NCBI GenBank assembly: GCA_013398275.1
Contig: VZSE01010771.1
Span: 312,872-376,871 of the forward strand
Source: Promerops cafer
Taxonomy: Eukaryota > Chordata > Aves > Passeriformes > Nectariniidae
Length of the DNA stretch: 64,000 nucleotides
Reading direction: 5' to 3'
Under the pieces are notes generated by a model. That model ran no database searches and had not been told where the DNA came from. It saw only the letters and a list, made by a program, of their open reading frames with translations. The first letter of the stretch is position 1. Every line of letters begins with the position of its first letter. This document shows positions 1 through 14,396 of this stretch, piece by piece. A program made the position numbers and the translations under genes.

Positions 1-3000
1 TGAGGATGCATTTCCTTTGGAAACACATTCCTGGTAAAAACTAAACTTAGTGTAGACACACACACCTTGTTGTTCTCTTGAGGGAGACTGTGCACAGATG
101 CTCAGCCTTTGTGTATCGCTGGTATAGAAACAAGCAGCAACCTGTCTACAGTCACCGTGCCCAGTGCTCTTATTTCCGCTGAAGGCACAGTCTCCTGGGA
201 GCTCCTGCCTCTGGAAGAGAGCCTTGCCACTGCTCTCTGGATCTTGGGAATCCTTTGCTTGCACTGGTCAGTGAGGAATCAATTCAAAGTAAGATGACCA
301 TCTGCTGGGGGCCTAAGCTTGTGATGCCATATTTCACTTTTAGTATAGTTTGGTCTCTAACAGTTGTATACCCAAGGTTAATCAGTACTGATGTGTCATT
401 AGTGATCTCTCAACTGAAAAGGAGTACACGTCCCTGTATGCAGTTTTCATAATTAAATTATTATTTCATTAAGTAGTAATTATAATTTTGTTATTTTACA
501 GGCCCTGTGAACTGTTGTGGAAGGTCAGTTGTGTCTCTGAGTCTCTGGAACAACACCAGAGACAACTGCTTACATCACAAATTGCCTTTTACACTTCAGC
601 CTTTTTCCATTAAGATCCATTTCTTTTCCTCAAGGAAAAATCTGTTCTCCATGGTCTTCATTACCATTCAGCTCTACCAACAGACCTAGAGATTCATGCA
701 CTTGCCTTGAGAGTCTCCTAACTCTTTACTGTTGACATGCAGGGTGTTTTCTGACGTCTCACTAAGGAGAAGGATGGGCCAGCCTTTCTACGAGCAGTGT
801 AAGGTGCTTGAAACCACTGTGCAGAGAGCTGTGAGCTGTGCCATACCATCCCAGTGAATTGTCCAGCAGGCTCAGCCTTTTCCAAGACTGCCATTCTCCC
901 AGCTCCCTGTCCCCCTTCTTTCCCAAGCAGACGTTGAGCTCATCTGTAGTGTTTGTTTGCCTGCCTGGAGCACAGATCTTTTCTCCACAGTGAAAGCTTG
1001 CAGCATGCACAAAATATCCCATAACCATAAGGGCCCTTTATAAGGGCACTCGTATAATACAAAGCATAACCAGTATGTTGCAGTTACTGACCATAAAGGT
1101 CATCCTTGTTCCACAGGGCTATGAAAGTTTTTGTGAAACTTCTTAGGCTGCTGGAAGGCTGCTTTTTCGCTCTACAGGTTCTGGGTGTTTCTCCTTATTG
1201 CTTGCAGCCTTTTATCTGTGGAGATAAAGCATTCCTCTATCATAAATCTCCTGTTTAGCAACCTGGATTTCTGTACCCACCATCTATTGAGGCTGTCTTT
1301 TTGGAAAAAACGTAACATTTGTGAGAGGTGTAGGAGTAGAACAGGCTCACTCAAAACACTGAAACAAACTGTTTTTTAAGGATTTTTTTAATAAGGATCC
1401 AGCCAGCCTGTGGCGCGAGGAGACTGAGATGAGGTTGTCAGCTGTCTTAATGGCAGCCTACTTGACCTCTGCCTGGACACCTGATACACCTGTAGAGCCA
1501 GAAAAGTGTCTTGCCATGGGGTCTTCTGGGGTAGGAGACTCGGATTAGAAAACACAACCAAGGAACTGCAATTCTCTTGGTGTCCATGACCTTCCTTCAA
1601 ATGCAGTCCATCAGACAGTCTGTTTTACTATTGCTCCCTCTTCTCTTTTTTGCAACATTTTGACAATCAGCCTGCTGCTGGATGATGCACACTGAATTGT
1701 ATGTGCAAGCCTGGGGATAGGTGAGGCCAAAGTCTCAGATCTTTTTGTGGTGAGGAGCTGTTTTAGTCTGAAGACATGCATTGTTGCCTGTATCTGTGCT
1801 TAGCTTACTGGGATCTCAAAAGTTTTAGTAAGAATATTCAGTTTGATTACAATACCAAAAAAAAAACCTTCTTGGAGAAGGATCTTTACTGAAATGATTT
1901 GCTAACTACTACTAAACATCTTTTGGTGTGGAAAGGGAGAGGATGGCAGTGTCCTGTGTGCAGTCTGAATGATGTCCCTGTTTTTCATAATAGCCTAGAG
2001 ATGAGAACCTGGAATGAGTTTTTCTGTGGGAAAAGCAGTCGAGTTGGGAGTGTTGGGCTGGGTCTGTTGTGGGAAGGGTTTGATACTACTGGTCCGTTCC
2101 TGTTTTTTCCTTTTTGCCTGCTCAGAAGGGATTGCATTGATGCCTTTGCACTGCTGTAAGGATTTGCTCTGTCATTAATCAAAGTAGCCACATCATCCTT
2201 TGAGGAAGCATGCCCTTCTGCTGGGAGTTGTTCTTCTCAGCCACATCTGGGACTGTGTGACTGAAATACCTGGCATGGGCACTGCAGGAGGATCTACCAA
2301 TATTCCTTCTTCTGGGGAGGTCAATATTTGGGATCCATACCATGGCCGGGCTGTCCTGGTAGCAGAGAAGCAGTCTTAGAAGCTTGGAGTGGTCTTGTGG
2401 GAAGAAGGTGGAGTGTGGAGGCCAGGGAAGCTGCCAGTGGGATAGTAATCAGGTGTTCCATCCAGGGTGACTCGTGTTTTGTGATGTCCCTCTCCTACAG
2501 CTGCTTGCTTTCAGCCCATACCACGTGTCCCCAGTGGGCAGCTGCTGTTGGCACATCCTCCTGCCCACACAAACACAACCCAAGCCACGCAGGGCTGCTC
2601 CTGCTCCTTGCCTTACCCTTTTGGGGCAGGGTGGGCTGTTTGGCACTGGCACAGGACGGTGATGATGATGTGTTTAGGTCCTTCAATGGCCTCAGGGGTA
2701 TCGTGTCCATGCAGTTACAGAATATGAAATACTTAGATTTCCCAAAGCAGAGGAAAGCTACCACAGAGGTGTGAATTCTGAGATGCCAAATGGCAAATCT
2801 GAGAATCTGCAACGTCTGTCTTTGTCTCAATTCAAGAAATACTAGTTCTGAGCTGATGGGTGAAGAAAACTCTGGTGAAAGAGAATGGAATTCCTTTCAG
2901 GTATCTTATGGCAGATCCCGTGGGAGGACAGAAGCTGTTGGTGTGGGAAGAGAAGGAAAAGGGCAGATTTGCTGCTGGAGGTTTCTGAAGTCAAATCTTC

Positions 3001-3257
3001 TGAAACTGGTCTGCATCTTAGCACAGGATTTGGTTGCATATTCTGAATTTTTTAATGTTTTCATAACTGTATATGTGAATCATACTGTTTGTAAAAATAA
3101 GTTGTGACCTCAATTTATTTTCTTACTCTTTTTTTTTAATTAAAAAGGTAATAAAAAAAGAACATAGGATGATTATATTTTTCTTTCCAGTCATTGGTGC
3201 TTGATTGTGCTATTTAATTCCACCATTGTATTCTATTTAACTTTGTTCTTCAGTAAC
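1..3257. other. Non-coding stretch, no gene seen
   Basis: No repeat family is recognisable by eye here. The longest open frame (2328-2774 plus, 148 codons) has a tryptophan/serine/cysteine-rich, low-conservation-looking translation and is overlapped by open frames on the other strand, which points to chance. The stretch at about 2330-2660 is more GC-rich than its surroundings, without clustered CpG. Intergenic or intronic DNA is the simplest reading. Confidence 0.6.
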
Positions 3258-3274
3258 AAAAAAAAAAAAAAAAA
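3258..3274. repeat. Poly(A) run, 17 A
   Basis: An uninterrupted run of 17 A follows an AT-rich segment. No retroelement body is recognisable just upstream, so this is a simple homopolymer rather than a demonstrable retroposon tail. Confidence 0.9.
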
Positions 3275-6200
3275 CAGAGCAATGAGATTTAGTGATTGTC
3301 CTGTTTGCTTCTATATCTGCACACTGGTCGAAACATTCAATGTTGCTAAAAATAAGCATCCTTTTCCTGCAAGGCAGTGAACTTGGACTGTAAAGTGCAT
3401 CTTTCAGGGAGGTACACGAAATAACAGGAAATCAGCTTGGGCTTATTTCAGTTTACTGGTGCTTGGCAATGATGTCACACATCTAGAACAAGGGTTAGGC
3501 CCTGAGAGCAGTAGTAATTCTGTTCCACAATCCTGTGTTTCAGAGAAATGACCTCTGATTAGCTATGAGGCTGAGCCAATATGCAGTTAAAATGGGAAGG
3601 CAGGGTCATTTGTGCTTTCTTCAGGGACATCTGTTGTAATTTGGAAAGAAAAAAAACCTATATCTACCCATATAGGCTTTTTTCTTAAGTAATAAAGCCA
3701 GTGGTAACCCCCAGGTATTTAATGTTGTGTTACTTATGTCAACAGAGATAATAATATTTTTTTCAGGCCCTTATTCTCTTCATTTCTTCAGTTAATGAAA
3801 TCACCTGATAATGTGAGTGACAAATTTTTGGAATTCTTATTTATTTCTAAAAAAATGGCAAAACCAAGCAAACAACAAAAAGAAGAAAAAGAAAAACTAC
3901 TCTATTGTCCCAATAAAGGGAGTTCAATGTTTCTTTAATTAATCTCCCACTTTCTATAAAATAATGATAATTTTAATTTTAACAGATGAAAAATTATCTT
4001 TTGAAGTACCTTGGCTCAAGCTAAAGGTGTTTGTTTCAAACAAAACCCATGAGCCTGTTTAAGGAGATTACTTTAACAGCAATGATATCTTTGTGTTAGC
4101 AGAAAGATTATAAATTAAATTCCAAATTCCAGTGAGTTTTCTTACTTTTACTGGTTTGTAGGGGTTTTGGGTTTTTTTTTCCCTTCCTCTGAGCAGGTTG
4201 GTCAGGTCTGCTTAAGTGTGTAATGGTTGCACACGGGACTTCCAACAGAAGTCTAACAATAGAAATTATTAATTTCAGCCCTGACAAATTCCATTTGTTT
4301 TCTTATTTCCTTTTTTTCCAAGCAATAGGCACTTTTGATACTGTTTGAAGTGTTTGATATTCATGTGTACTTGGCTTTAAGAGGAAGGATTGTCCTCCTT
4401 GCATTGATAATTTTCAGCTACCTTTTACACTGCACATTTAATATTACTGTGAAGTGTTTTACCTTAATGCAGACATTTAATCAAGATTCATATGAATTGT
4501 ATTAATCCTTAAGTTCTTAATAAATCAATATGCTGTGATACTTATGTAACAGAAATTATTGGTAGTGCAATGTTACAGAGTTTATTCATGCTACAGAATT
4601 TTTTTCATATAAATATATTAATATTCATTCAAAGGTCTTTATTAAAAGAAATAAATAGTTATTCCCTTCCTTTGAGTGAAAAACTGAAGGAGAGTGAAAA
4701 GGGTCACTGGGGCAATGCATCAGCCTACTGTAAAAATCAGAACAATTGCCCTGTTTTCAGAATTCAATGTCAATGAATATCCATATCATCCACATAGGTG
4801 GTATATATACCCACCACACAGGGGGGATCTAGCATCCATAGACAAAAACAATACATTCAGAAATTAAGGGTTATCACTGTCCTACACAAAAGAAAAATCC
4901 TGTAAATTATGGCAAGTTTGCTGAGCAAAGAGCCAAAACCTATATGTGTATGACTCCCTCTTCAGGAGGCCTTGTACCTGTGTTTCATATTTTGTATAAT
5001 TGTTCTGCTCATATGAGATATCTCTGTCCTGTCACGTTGAATATGATGAAGCTCTGACTTGGTTCTTCCTCACACCAGGACTCTCAGAGTTCCTGCATGT
5101 CTGATGCCAACTCTGTTCATCTTGTTGAATAAGCTACATTGGCTCTGAGTGTCAAGAGCAGATGAAGATCTCCTCTTGTAGAAACTGCAAGAATGAAAGG
5201 GAAGAAGTTCCCAGGGTTTCAGCATCCAAGTGTTAGAGTGCAATAATGACTATCCAGTGAAAGGCCCTTTTTGCTGGTAGATCTCAGTTGCACATGCTGT
5301 TAACTCAGGGTGCTTTCAGGGTGATTGAGACTGATTATTGGGAATTTGGGATCCAATAACCCCAAAGTGAAGATTGCTACCAGTCTGTTTGAAACTCTCT
5401 TCAGTCTTTGCAATCTAATACTTCCAACTACATTAAAAGGTGATGTAAATTACATGCACTGCACGGCCAGGCATCATTACTGCTTCAAGGTAGGTTTGCT
5501 TATAGTTCTGTCCTCAAAATATTATATTGCTGCTTTCAGATGAGTCCAAGAGGGAATATTGGACGATTAAATCATGTAATTAAATAGGCAGCACAGCTGA
5601 AGTCTAGCAGGAAGGGTTCTCAACAATATATTTTGGTTGTTTGAATACTGGAAGCTGGTGGTCTGCTGACTATGCCTTTCCTAAAGAAAACACTCTCTTG
5701 AAATTGGTCTGAAGACACTTACCTGTTGGGAGAGAGGAAAAAAAATGTTGGTAATTAAAAACCTCCCAAACTTTTTAAAATATTGTGAGACTTTCAGTGA
5801 AGGGGGAATTCTAGTTAAACAACCTCTACATTGCATTGCTAATTATGACAGATCTGTGAGGTGTTACCTTTTTTAAAAGGTGAGTGTATTAAATCACAGT
5901 TTTGAGAAATTTTTTTCTTCTACTTCCTGTGAAAATGTAGATGATCCAGCAGAGAGGAAGACAAGTAAACAGCTTTTGATCTGGCTGAGCCAGTACCCAG
6001 ACAGCTCCATTAATGGCTCAGAGAAAGTGCTGCAAACTATAAAGAAAACTGCTGAATAACATGCATATCTTGTGTGTACTCCCCCAGTTAGCTGCATACA
6101 GACCTGACAGTGTCTTTGGGCTGCAATGTGTAACAGTAAGAGAAGTGAGGAGAAAATGATGAAGTGGCCTTCCAAGATGTCTTTGACTTGTATCTGGAGT

Positions 6201-7294
6201 TGCAAGTACAACAAATAATGTTCAAATCATCAACTTATTCATAATGAACAAGTTCAATGGCTTTCAATCTAAAAATCCAGGCATACAGGGACATCTTTGT
6301 TCTCCCATAAATGACTTTAAGGCCTGATGTTAAGTCTACTAATGTTATTCAGAATACTTGAATTGACTTTTGTATGCTTTGGATGTTACACTTTATAAAC
6401 AGAGTAATTCAGACAAGATGAATCCCTTTACTCATAGGAAAATAAAATACAGAAGCCTCTTATGAACTTTTCACATATGTGACCAGGGACTTAAATATTC
6501 CTCATGATTTGATTTCCTTCAGGAAGTAGAGAGAAATAGACACTGAACAGACAAAGCCATTACAGGAATCATTCCCCTGGTGTTTAAGTTCAATCATCAA
6601 TAGGTTTGGAAATGTGGTAAAAGTGACCTTTAAAAAACATGAACTACAATCATACTGTGTATTTTTTAAGATGTATCTCAATGTTATAGCAAAGATGGAA
6701 ATTACGTCAGAAGTAAAGACGCACATCTGTCATTTAAAGCTTAACATTTTAGGATGGCAAATTATCTATTACCAGCAGAAATAGATTTTTATGTCCACGC
6801 TGACTGATATATTCTTGCTGATATTTTTTTTTTTTCATTCTGTCCATACAAAGCAAGTGTAATCAGGTGTTTTTCAGCAGAGTTTATGGTTGCTTTTCTT
6901 CTTTAGGGTAGAATAAACCATGTACAGTATGTCAATGAGTTTGGACCTATACTTTAACAAAGTAAAAGTAAATACTCCAAGCAAATATGTAACACGCCTG
7001 ATAATCAAAAATAAGAGGCATAAAGCAGCTTCTAAAATTACACTTTTTGCAACTAAACCCTTGTATTTCCAGACCTAGATTTACAAACATCTCTGAGGGA
7101 GAGGGAAAAGAAAAGAAGCAAAGATTGAAAACTCTTTGGAGTATTCTAGACTAGACATTCCCTAAAACTGACATACTTAAACAATTTTGATATTTCAGTG
7201 TTTTGTGGGTTCTTTGTTTCTACTCTCTCCAATCAGTGTCCTATTTCACAGCAGCAACAAACATATTGCTGAAGCAAAACAGCACAATTACACC
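3275..7294. other. AT-rich non-coding stretch, no gene seen
   Basis: AT-rich sequence with many short A and T runs. Open frames are short (up to about 106 codons, 5894-6214 minus) and have no recognisable motif. No repeat family was identified by eye. Confidence 0.6.
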
Positions 7295-7733
7295 AATGAA
7301 GGAATAGAGCATCTTTTATTTTCTTTCTTTTTTCTGATCTTTTAATTCTTCACAGCAGCCTTCCTTTCTGCTTTGACTACTCCACACGCCTGTAGATCAA
7401 ATTCTGTTTTAAAAATTCTTCAAACCAACGAAGTGCTCACTTTGCTGCTCATTAGTAAATGCCACTGAAGATGAGTGTGAGAGTTGCAAGCTCCAAAGAT
7501 TGTCCTGTAGGGTCTAACCGTACTGCTCCTGTAGATTGAAACTCCTGATTCCTCTCAATCTCTTGAGACAACACAGGCTCTTGTGATAAGCCAAGCTTTC
7601 TCCATAATGTGGGTGATGTTACAGAAGAAATACTTTCTGCCCTCATCCTCTGTCTTGTAGAATAGGAGGTGGGATTCAACCCTTCTGGCTTTCTGGTCAT
7701 TTTGTTACGTAGAGTCTCCACGAAACAGAGCTG
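7295..7733 (-). other. Possible 3'-terminal exon (weak candidate)
   Basis: On the minus strand a pyrimidine/GT-rich run ending in CAG lies at about 7734-7755. It is followed without a stop by about 93 codons, ending in a stop at 7452-7454. An AATAAA lies at 7315-7320, 132 bases after the stop, with T/GT-rich sequence beyond it. The acceptor falls between codons of the open frame (phase 0). The predicted peptide is polar, rich in Ser, Thr, Arg and Glu (for example RMRAESISSVTSPTLWRKLG), with a hydrophobic C-terminal end (LTLIFSGIY). I do not recognise a family. An open stretch of this length is common by chance in 64 kb, and CAG and AATAAA are frequent, so this is a lead only. It could equally be chance or a non-coding transcript end. 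Confidence 0.15.
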
Positions 7734-10700
7734 CTGCACACAGACAACAGGCTGCTGTTGGCTGTGCTGTGTGGCCATACTTGGACATGCCAGAACTTTG
7801 GAAAGCTGAGGGAGGATGTTGCCTGGAGCATAGTAGGGTGCTCTGAAAGCACCTCATGAGTCTGTGCTTCCCCCTCCCTCTTCCAAGCTGGATTTAACAT
7901 AATGGAGAGTCATTCCTTCTTCCCCTCTGTCAGCAGTTCTCACAGATGATTATCCACAGACAATAACATTATTGTTATGACTTGCTATGAATTACAGAAG
8001 CCTAGCATGGCTGCTCTAGCTGAAGAACAGCATGGACAGCAGTAGTAGATTTAATTGGCATAGTAATATCTTTTACAGGGTGCACATAGAAAGTTTGGAA
8101 TGGAAAGCTTGGAGTTTTCCACCTAGAAAGGCTGAAATGAAAAACTCGTTCCACAATGCTAATGCAGAAGTGGCAGACAGTGAAGACTAGTGAGTTGCTA
8201 TATTTTTCTTTGGTTTAAACCAATTTGATCTTAGAAATAATATCTAAATGTGGTAATTATGCTGACATCTTACTTCCTGGGGAGGCATGCACAACTGTGC
8301 ACAATTATTAGTGTATATTGTAGCAAGGGATTAAAAAATTACATATTTAAACTTTATACTCATTATTGTGGCTCTTTTAAACACATGGAGAGCTAAGTTG
8401 TTCAGCCATGTAATTTGGCCTGCTTACATTAAATGATTGCATGTTTATTGGGTACAGTAAGATGCAAATTTTCTGAAAAATCTGTTATTTCATTGGGCCT
8501 TGCAGTATGATATTTTCTATGTGCTGTCATTTAAAATAACACACAGTGGAAGAAAGGCAGTGGAGAGGGTATTGTCACAAATAAATGGTCAAAATAATAC
8601 AGTCTATAGTGAACAAGCATTAAATAATGGTTCTCGGTCCTTGCCTGCCTTTTGCCCTTTCTTGGCACATGATTTCCTTGCTTTTGCAGTAGCTCTCAGA
8701 GCCAGCTCTGGAGCAGTTCAAATGTAGCATGCTGAAGTGTGGTTTACCAGATCATTTCTAATATTGCCTTACTGCTCTGCTTCAGGAGGAGCAACATTAA
8801 ACTTCTTCTTGGCCTTGTGAAATGATGCTGTCAAGTATAGACTGCAGACAGCTAAAATTCACCTCTGGATCTCAATCTTCCTTTCATGTGAAAAATGCTG
8901 CCCGCTCCAAAGGCACTGAGGAATTGACATGTTAAAGCATATAGAGAGATTATAATTAAGTGAATTAGTCAGAAACAGAAGTACTGAGTCTTTTTACAAA
9001 ATAATAATGAGTCAAGGAGTTACCTGAGACAAAACAGGAGCTGGCTTTTCACACACAAACATGCAGGCAGTGGAGCAGTGTAGCTGACATGAATTAGTAC
9101 TGTCAGCTGAGCGTGGGATTAACCATGTGTGTGCTCACAGTCAAGGGTAAATGCAAAGTCAATTTTCAAGGTGTTTACAGTTCCTAAGTTTTACTTTACA
9201 GTGTCATCTGAGCAGCACAGAGCCATCGTGCCTGGCTCTGCAGACAAGTGATGATACTGTAAAATCCCATTGTTACAGTGTTTGTTCAGGTAGCACATGT
9301 TACGAGTTCCTTAAAATCCCACCTAAATTTCTCACTTTTATCTGAAATTTTATATATAAAAATTTTGAACTGGAGGTGTGAACATCCACCCAGGGGCCTC
9401 TTTGTATTAGGAAAGCATATTTGAAAATGTCTTCAATGTTTTTCTTAATTTTTCTTCTTTCTAAATGTTAATGTACAAAAAGTTTCAGTTAGCTTTAAAT
9501 TTATTTGGGGACCCCTCTCTCTCCTATGGTTTTTATGATTCAGAGTGCAATTTTATCATGAGTGTTCTTGAAGCATTTTGAAGGCTTCCTTGTGAATTAT
9601 TTCTGGCCTTCTAGTATTTTGTGAAGCATCACATTTTGCAACTGAAATATTTTTAGCATGATTTTTATCAAATCTGATTTTCCAAAATCATAGGGAGCCT
9701 CTCTTGACAAAGATGGAAAAGTGATAAACACCTGAAGGAGAGACTGGAAATAAAAGGGACAAGTTACAACTGATATTCTGTGTTGGTTCCCCTTCTATTA
9801 ACTTCATTTCTTTTGATCTCAGATTCAGTCTGTGCAGATAACTTGGAACCTTTTTTTATGTTTTCCTTTTTTTTTTTGGGGAAGGTGTGTGGACTGAAGA
9901 GGGGCAGGAACATCTTTTGGGACTTACCAGGCATTCATCTTCAGCAGTTGAAGGCAGAAATAAAAATCTCTTCTGGCTTGGTTATTTCATAATTTAACAT
10001 TATTAGAAGTTTCTTCCAACCTCCTCTAAAATATTAAATACTCTTGCCATAGTCCTGGCAGCATGATTCTGTGTATGACTATCTTTGGGTTTTCCCCTAC
10101 TTACAGCTGCTCTCAAACGTGCTTAGTGACAGTAATTTGCTGAAACCTACTCACTAAATTTGTCCAGGAGGGAAAAAATACCATTCTAGATTCCCTGTTC
10201 CCCCAAAACACAAATCAGGGGTGAATCTGAGTCCTCTCTCCACTAACCATGACCTTTAACTTGTACATCAGGTTGCCATTGTGGGTTTTCTCCTCCCTGA
10301 TAGGATTTGTGCTTGTTGTGTTTACTTCCTCAACCCTTGGAAATGGCTGTGCTGCCTGGGCTTTGGGAGTGGGGCTTTGCATGGCCTGGCAGAGTCCTGG
10401 AGCATCCCCTGGGCTGGGTACCAGCTGCTGCCCATCCAGTGGGCAACACTGGAAAGATGGGGGAAATTTGTGCTTCAGTCTTCACAAAAGATGCATTAGG
10501 ATTAGAATTCCAGCCCTGTAATTTCTTTCTCATGGTGTTTTTATTCCCGCTGATGCAAATGAAAACAGAATCTGTCCAGACAACAGTAATTATTTCCCAA
10601 TGATGGCAATGGGCACAGTGGGAAAGTACTCTTGTAATGCATGAAGAAGCCAGTGGTTTTGGTTGCTGAGGGACTGCTTTAGTCCTTAGACCCTGCTCAA

Positions 10701-12044
10701 GGCTGGGGCTATCTGTCATGCTCTGCCACTGCAGACAGCTGGTGCACAGCAGGCAACGACTGCGTTGCTGTAGGCTTTTGTGTTGCTTTAAGATTTTTAT
10801 AATTAAATATGAAGCAGCAGTTAAGCATAATACAAACTCGACAGGATGTTTTCTCAGTAAATCAGCACAGTTCCATTGGCTTAGTTTACAATAGTCAGCC
10901 CTGATGTTCTGGGATCCTGGCTAGTTGTGCTGATCAACATTGTTTCACTGCTTTTTCTACTCCAATGTGTGTGTAATGTCTTGATTCCTGCTTTGTGCTG
11001 AGGCTACAGAGCTTAGGGGCATCTTGTTGTGTGTTTTCAAAGTAGTGTTCTTCGTGGTGTTTCATGGTGTTATGATAACTGAAATAATGATAATAATAAA
11101 AGTTCAGGGTAAATCATAAGTAGGGGAGGCACAATGTAGTGATTGAAGTCTGGTGTTTGTTAGGCTTCCATGAGTGGGGTTTGAGCTCAGCTGGGGAGCT
11201 GAGAGTTCGAGGGTCTCCTGCTGAGATCTCAGTCCTTTAGAAGGGGCTGTAGTCTGATTTGCTCCAAACAGAAGTAAAAATTTAGCAATGTTTTCTTTAT
11301 CTGATCCTACCATTTTGAGCAGGTTTGGCTGAAATTTGCCGTTAAAATACCTTCTGATTTTTCTTATTGCCTTCAGAAGTGGTTTCATTTTAGTGAACGT
11401 GCATAAATGTATATCCAAAACCCATGTATTAAAAAAATGTTCTAATATTAGTTATAGTGGGTGGCTCAATGGTTCCTGCCAATATCATCACAGAAATTAG
11501 TGTCACGAATAAAATCGTGTCACTGGAACTGAGCTTTGCATAAGTCTGATGTTTGACTGTAGTATTTTCCAAAGAAAGCTGTTACACAACTCTTCTAGGT
11601 TCTAGCATATACACATATACAATATTTTAACTAAATATAGGAAAAAATGTGTCCTAAGAATGTTCAGATTTAGTTTACTTGACTGGTTTTTTATATAGTT
11701 TTTGGCAGGGAGGGTTGTAGGACAAGCATTTGGTATGTTCTACATTTCTTGGTTAGTTTTGCTGATTATGTAACTTTTCATCTGAAAGTGTAAGACTGTT
11801 GTCTATCTTTATCCCATGCCTATGTTTGATCTCCCATGCTAGGGTGCTATTCTTACTTTGCAAAGCACACGGAGGTTTAAGCAATACAGAAAATATCTCT
11901 CTCCAGGGCTCCCACTCTCTCCTTAGCAATTCTTACCCCATATTGCATTAGGCAGCCACTGCCAGAAGTAGACACTGTTATATTCACTAAGTTATGCTCA
12001 AGAATTCGTGTCACTGGGGCAATTTCACATTTGCTATTGTTGGC
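7734..12044. other. Non-coding stretch, no gene seen
   Basis: No recognisable repeat or conserved coding segment. A moderately GC-rich patch at about 10260-10480 is open in several frames at once on both strands, which fits low stop density from composition rather than a gene. The rest is AT-rich. Confidence 0.6.
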
Positions 12045-12104
12045 AAAAAAACCCCAAAGCAACAAAAACAAGCAAACAAACAAAAAAAAAAACCCAAACA
12101 AAAC
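12045..12104. repeat. A/C-rich simple repeat, (CAAA)n-like
   Basis: Degenerate A-rich stretch with interspersed C, including several CAAA and CAAAA units and an 11-A run. It reads as low-complexity DNA. The minus-strand open frame covering it translates to Phe/Leu-rich sequence, which is an artefact of the composition. Confidence 0.75.
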
Positions 12105-14396
12105 TTGCAACAGTGTTAAAATAGTAAGATAAAAAGCAGGTCTTTCTACCTCAGTTTTTATAAGTTTAACAAATTTTCATTACTCTAACAAATATTGTCC
12201 AGGTAAAAGAGCTGTTGGTTAGGCAATTTCCTCCCAGGTTCTGCCCTACTGAAGTTGTTTCAGAGGATTTCTTGTTCTGTCTTCTAAGTTCTAGTGGAAA
12301 ACAAAACGTCTTTGTCAGGCTTCTTCTTCTTAAGAATAAGCCTAAACAGAATTCCAAGTATGCATTAGAAGGGTTAGCTTATTATTCTAAAATCCAAGAG
12401 AAAGTGCAGAAAAATACAGGGAGCTATATAACCATGCATTGACACTCTACAAAGCTGCAAAATATGAAAAATGTTTAAAAACCTAAAATCTTTAGGTATC
12501 ACTATAAGCATGGTGACAGTAGGAATTAATGAAAAGGCAGTGTTTGGTGTATTCCCCTGAGTGGGTCACATGATTGCACAGAGCCTGTCTCCTATGGTTT
12601 TAACTTTGTGCCCAAGACAAGCACGTGATGGAGCCAATGTTGGAGTCAGGGGAAAAAAGCAAAGGTGCTGGAGAATTCTCATGAATAGCTGTGTCCATGG
12701 CTGAGGTCAGTGTCCAGGCTTTCACCTGGATGAATGCTGTGGTCAGGACCAGCCAGCTGGCGCCACAGCATCTGCCTCCTGTGCCTGGAAATGGCTCTGG
12801 AGGCAGAACATCCCCTGCCACCAGAGCTGTGCTCCCACCTTCTGCTTGGAGTGTAAGAAAGACAAACCTGGGGCAGGGTTACTCTGGCAATGTGTTCGAG
12901 TGACTGTCTGACACTGCAATGTGTTGATGTCTCTCATAAATCCTGAGTGTGCTGTGTTTGTTCTGGAGTACCTGGTAAGACTAAACCAGTGCAAAGAGCC
13001 ATGAGTGTGTCCAGTCAGGAAACGGTGAAACCAGATAAGTTTTGGACTTTTGAACTTGATTTTAATGGATCAAGGAGTCCTCTGTTTATGTTATTATTTT
13101 CTCTTTCTGCAGCTTTTTATTAAAATAAGCAGAGATATTGAAACTCTTACATGCTTTTAAGGTATTTTTTTGGATGAGCACTTTCAGCCACTGCACAAAG
13201 TGAATCTGATCTTCCTCTGACACTACCCAGTGCATCCATCCTCAGTAACGGGGCAACAAAAGTTAAGTAGCTGCTACCTTGAACCTCTACCCCAAATTTT
13301 CCTGGGGGCAGGACACTTACCACCTTGTGTTCTCTATTTCTGGTTTCGTAACTCCTCATTTTCTCTCTAATAAACCTGAGGTACTTTGATGCTTTCACTT
13401 CTTATTGAAATGAGTGGAAAAACGTACATTTGAATCCCAGCCTGGTTTCAATTTGGAAGGAAATGTAACAAGACTATAAAAAGCAGAGGACTGCAGTGTA
13501 TGCAATCCACATGAGGCATTTTTCTAGAAGTGAGGCATCATTACTAAAGCCTGCTTATGTCATTTTGATTTTTCTGAATACATTATGAAAAGGATAACAT
13601 CGTCATGACACAGTGTCTGGTGGCCTTCATATTACTTTTCTGAGCAATTACTTTATGGCTGCTATTCAGGCTCCTACATTATATAGTTTCCCATGTTATT
13701 CTCAGTGTGATCCAGATTATTTGTTCACTGAAAACACTGTGCTAACACTACAGAAATGTAAAAGATGCTTCCTACCTCTGCTCCTGATTAAGCAAGGTGT
13801 CTGGTGGATGTAGCCATGATTGGTTTTGACATGTTGAATATTTCAATTTTTATAAGACTTTGATCAGCTACTTTGTGCAGACTTTTTTTTTTTTTTGCCT
13901 TGTACGACTTGCTGCCTTTAAATGATAATCATATCCATTTAGAGCATACATTTATTTTTCCGTGTGGAAAAAGAACCAGACAGCCATGGCTATGCTTTGG
14001 TCAGATACACATTAGAAACAAACTTATGGTAGCCTTTAGGAAAAAGAGATGTAGAAGAAATGTTTGAATCCTTATTAAAAGGGTAGATTTTAGATTAAAG
14101 CAGCCTTCCTGCAAGCTGTAGATGTGTTTTTTTTTCCTTCAGAAGATGTTCCCTAGTTGTAAAGGTGTATAATTTCAGAGGATATCACGGTTGTCATGGT
14201 GATTGCATTAATATTGCATGGGCATAAAGTGTGCAATAACATCGTGTCAGTTCCTTCTGCCCTCAGGCTGCCACAAGTTACTCATTTTTTTCCTTCAAAA
14301 TTGTGCTAATTTTCCCCTATGAACATTCCTTTTACAAATATCAGCTCTTTAATTGTTCACTTTTAATTTGCAGGTATGAATTGCCACTCTGTGCAC
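12105..14396. other. Non-coding stretch, no gene seen
   Basis: No recognisable repeat or gene. It holds a 14-base T run at 13883-13896. The minus-strand open frame at 13147-13398 (83 codons) has no recognisable domain, and no convincing splice site was found beside it. Confidence 0.55.

Noticed and set aside
2328..2774. 148-codon open frame, plus strand
   Set aside because: Overlapped by open frames on the other strand, no domain recognised, and no convincing splice or promoter context. Length is within chance for 64 kb in six frames.
10249..10719. Cluster of four overlapping open frames on both strands
   Set aside because: A GC-richer patch has fewer stops in all frames. No single frame stands out.
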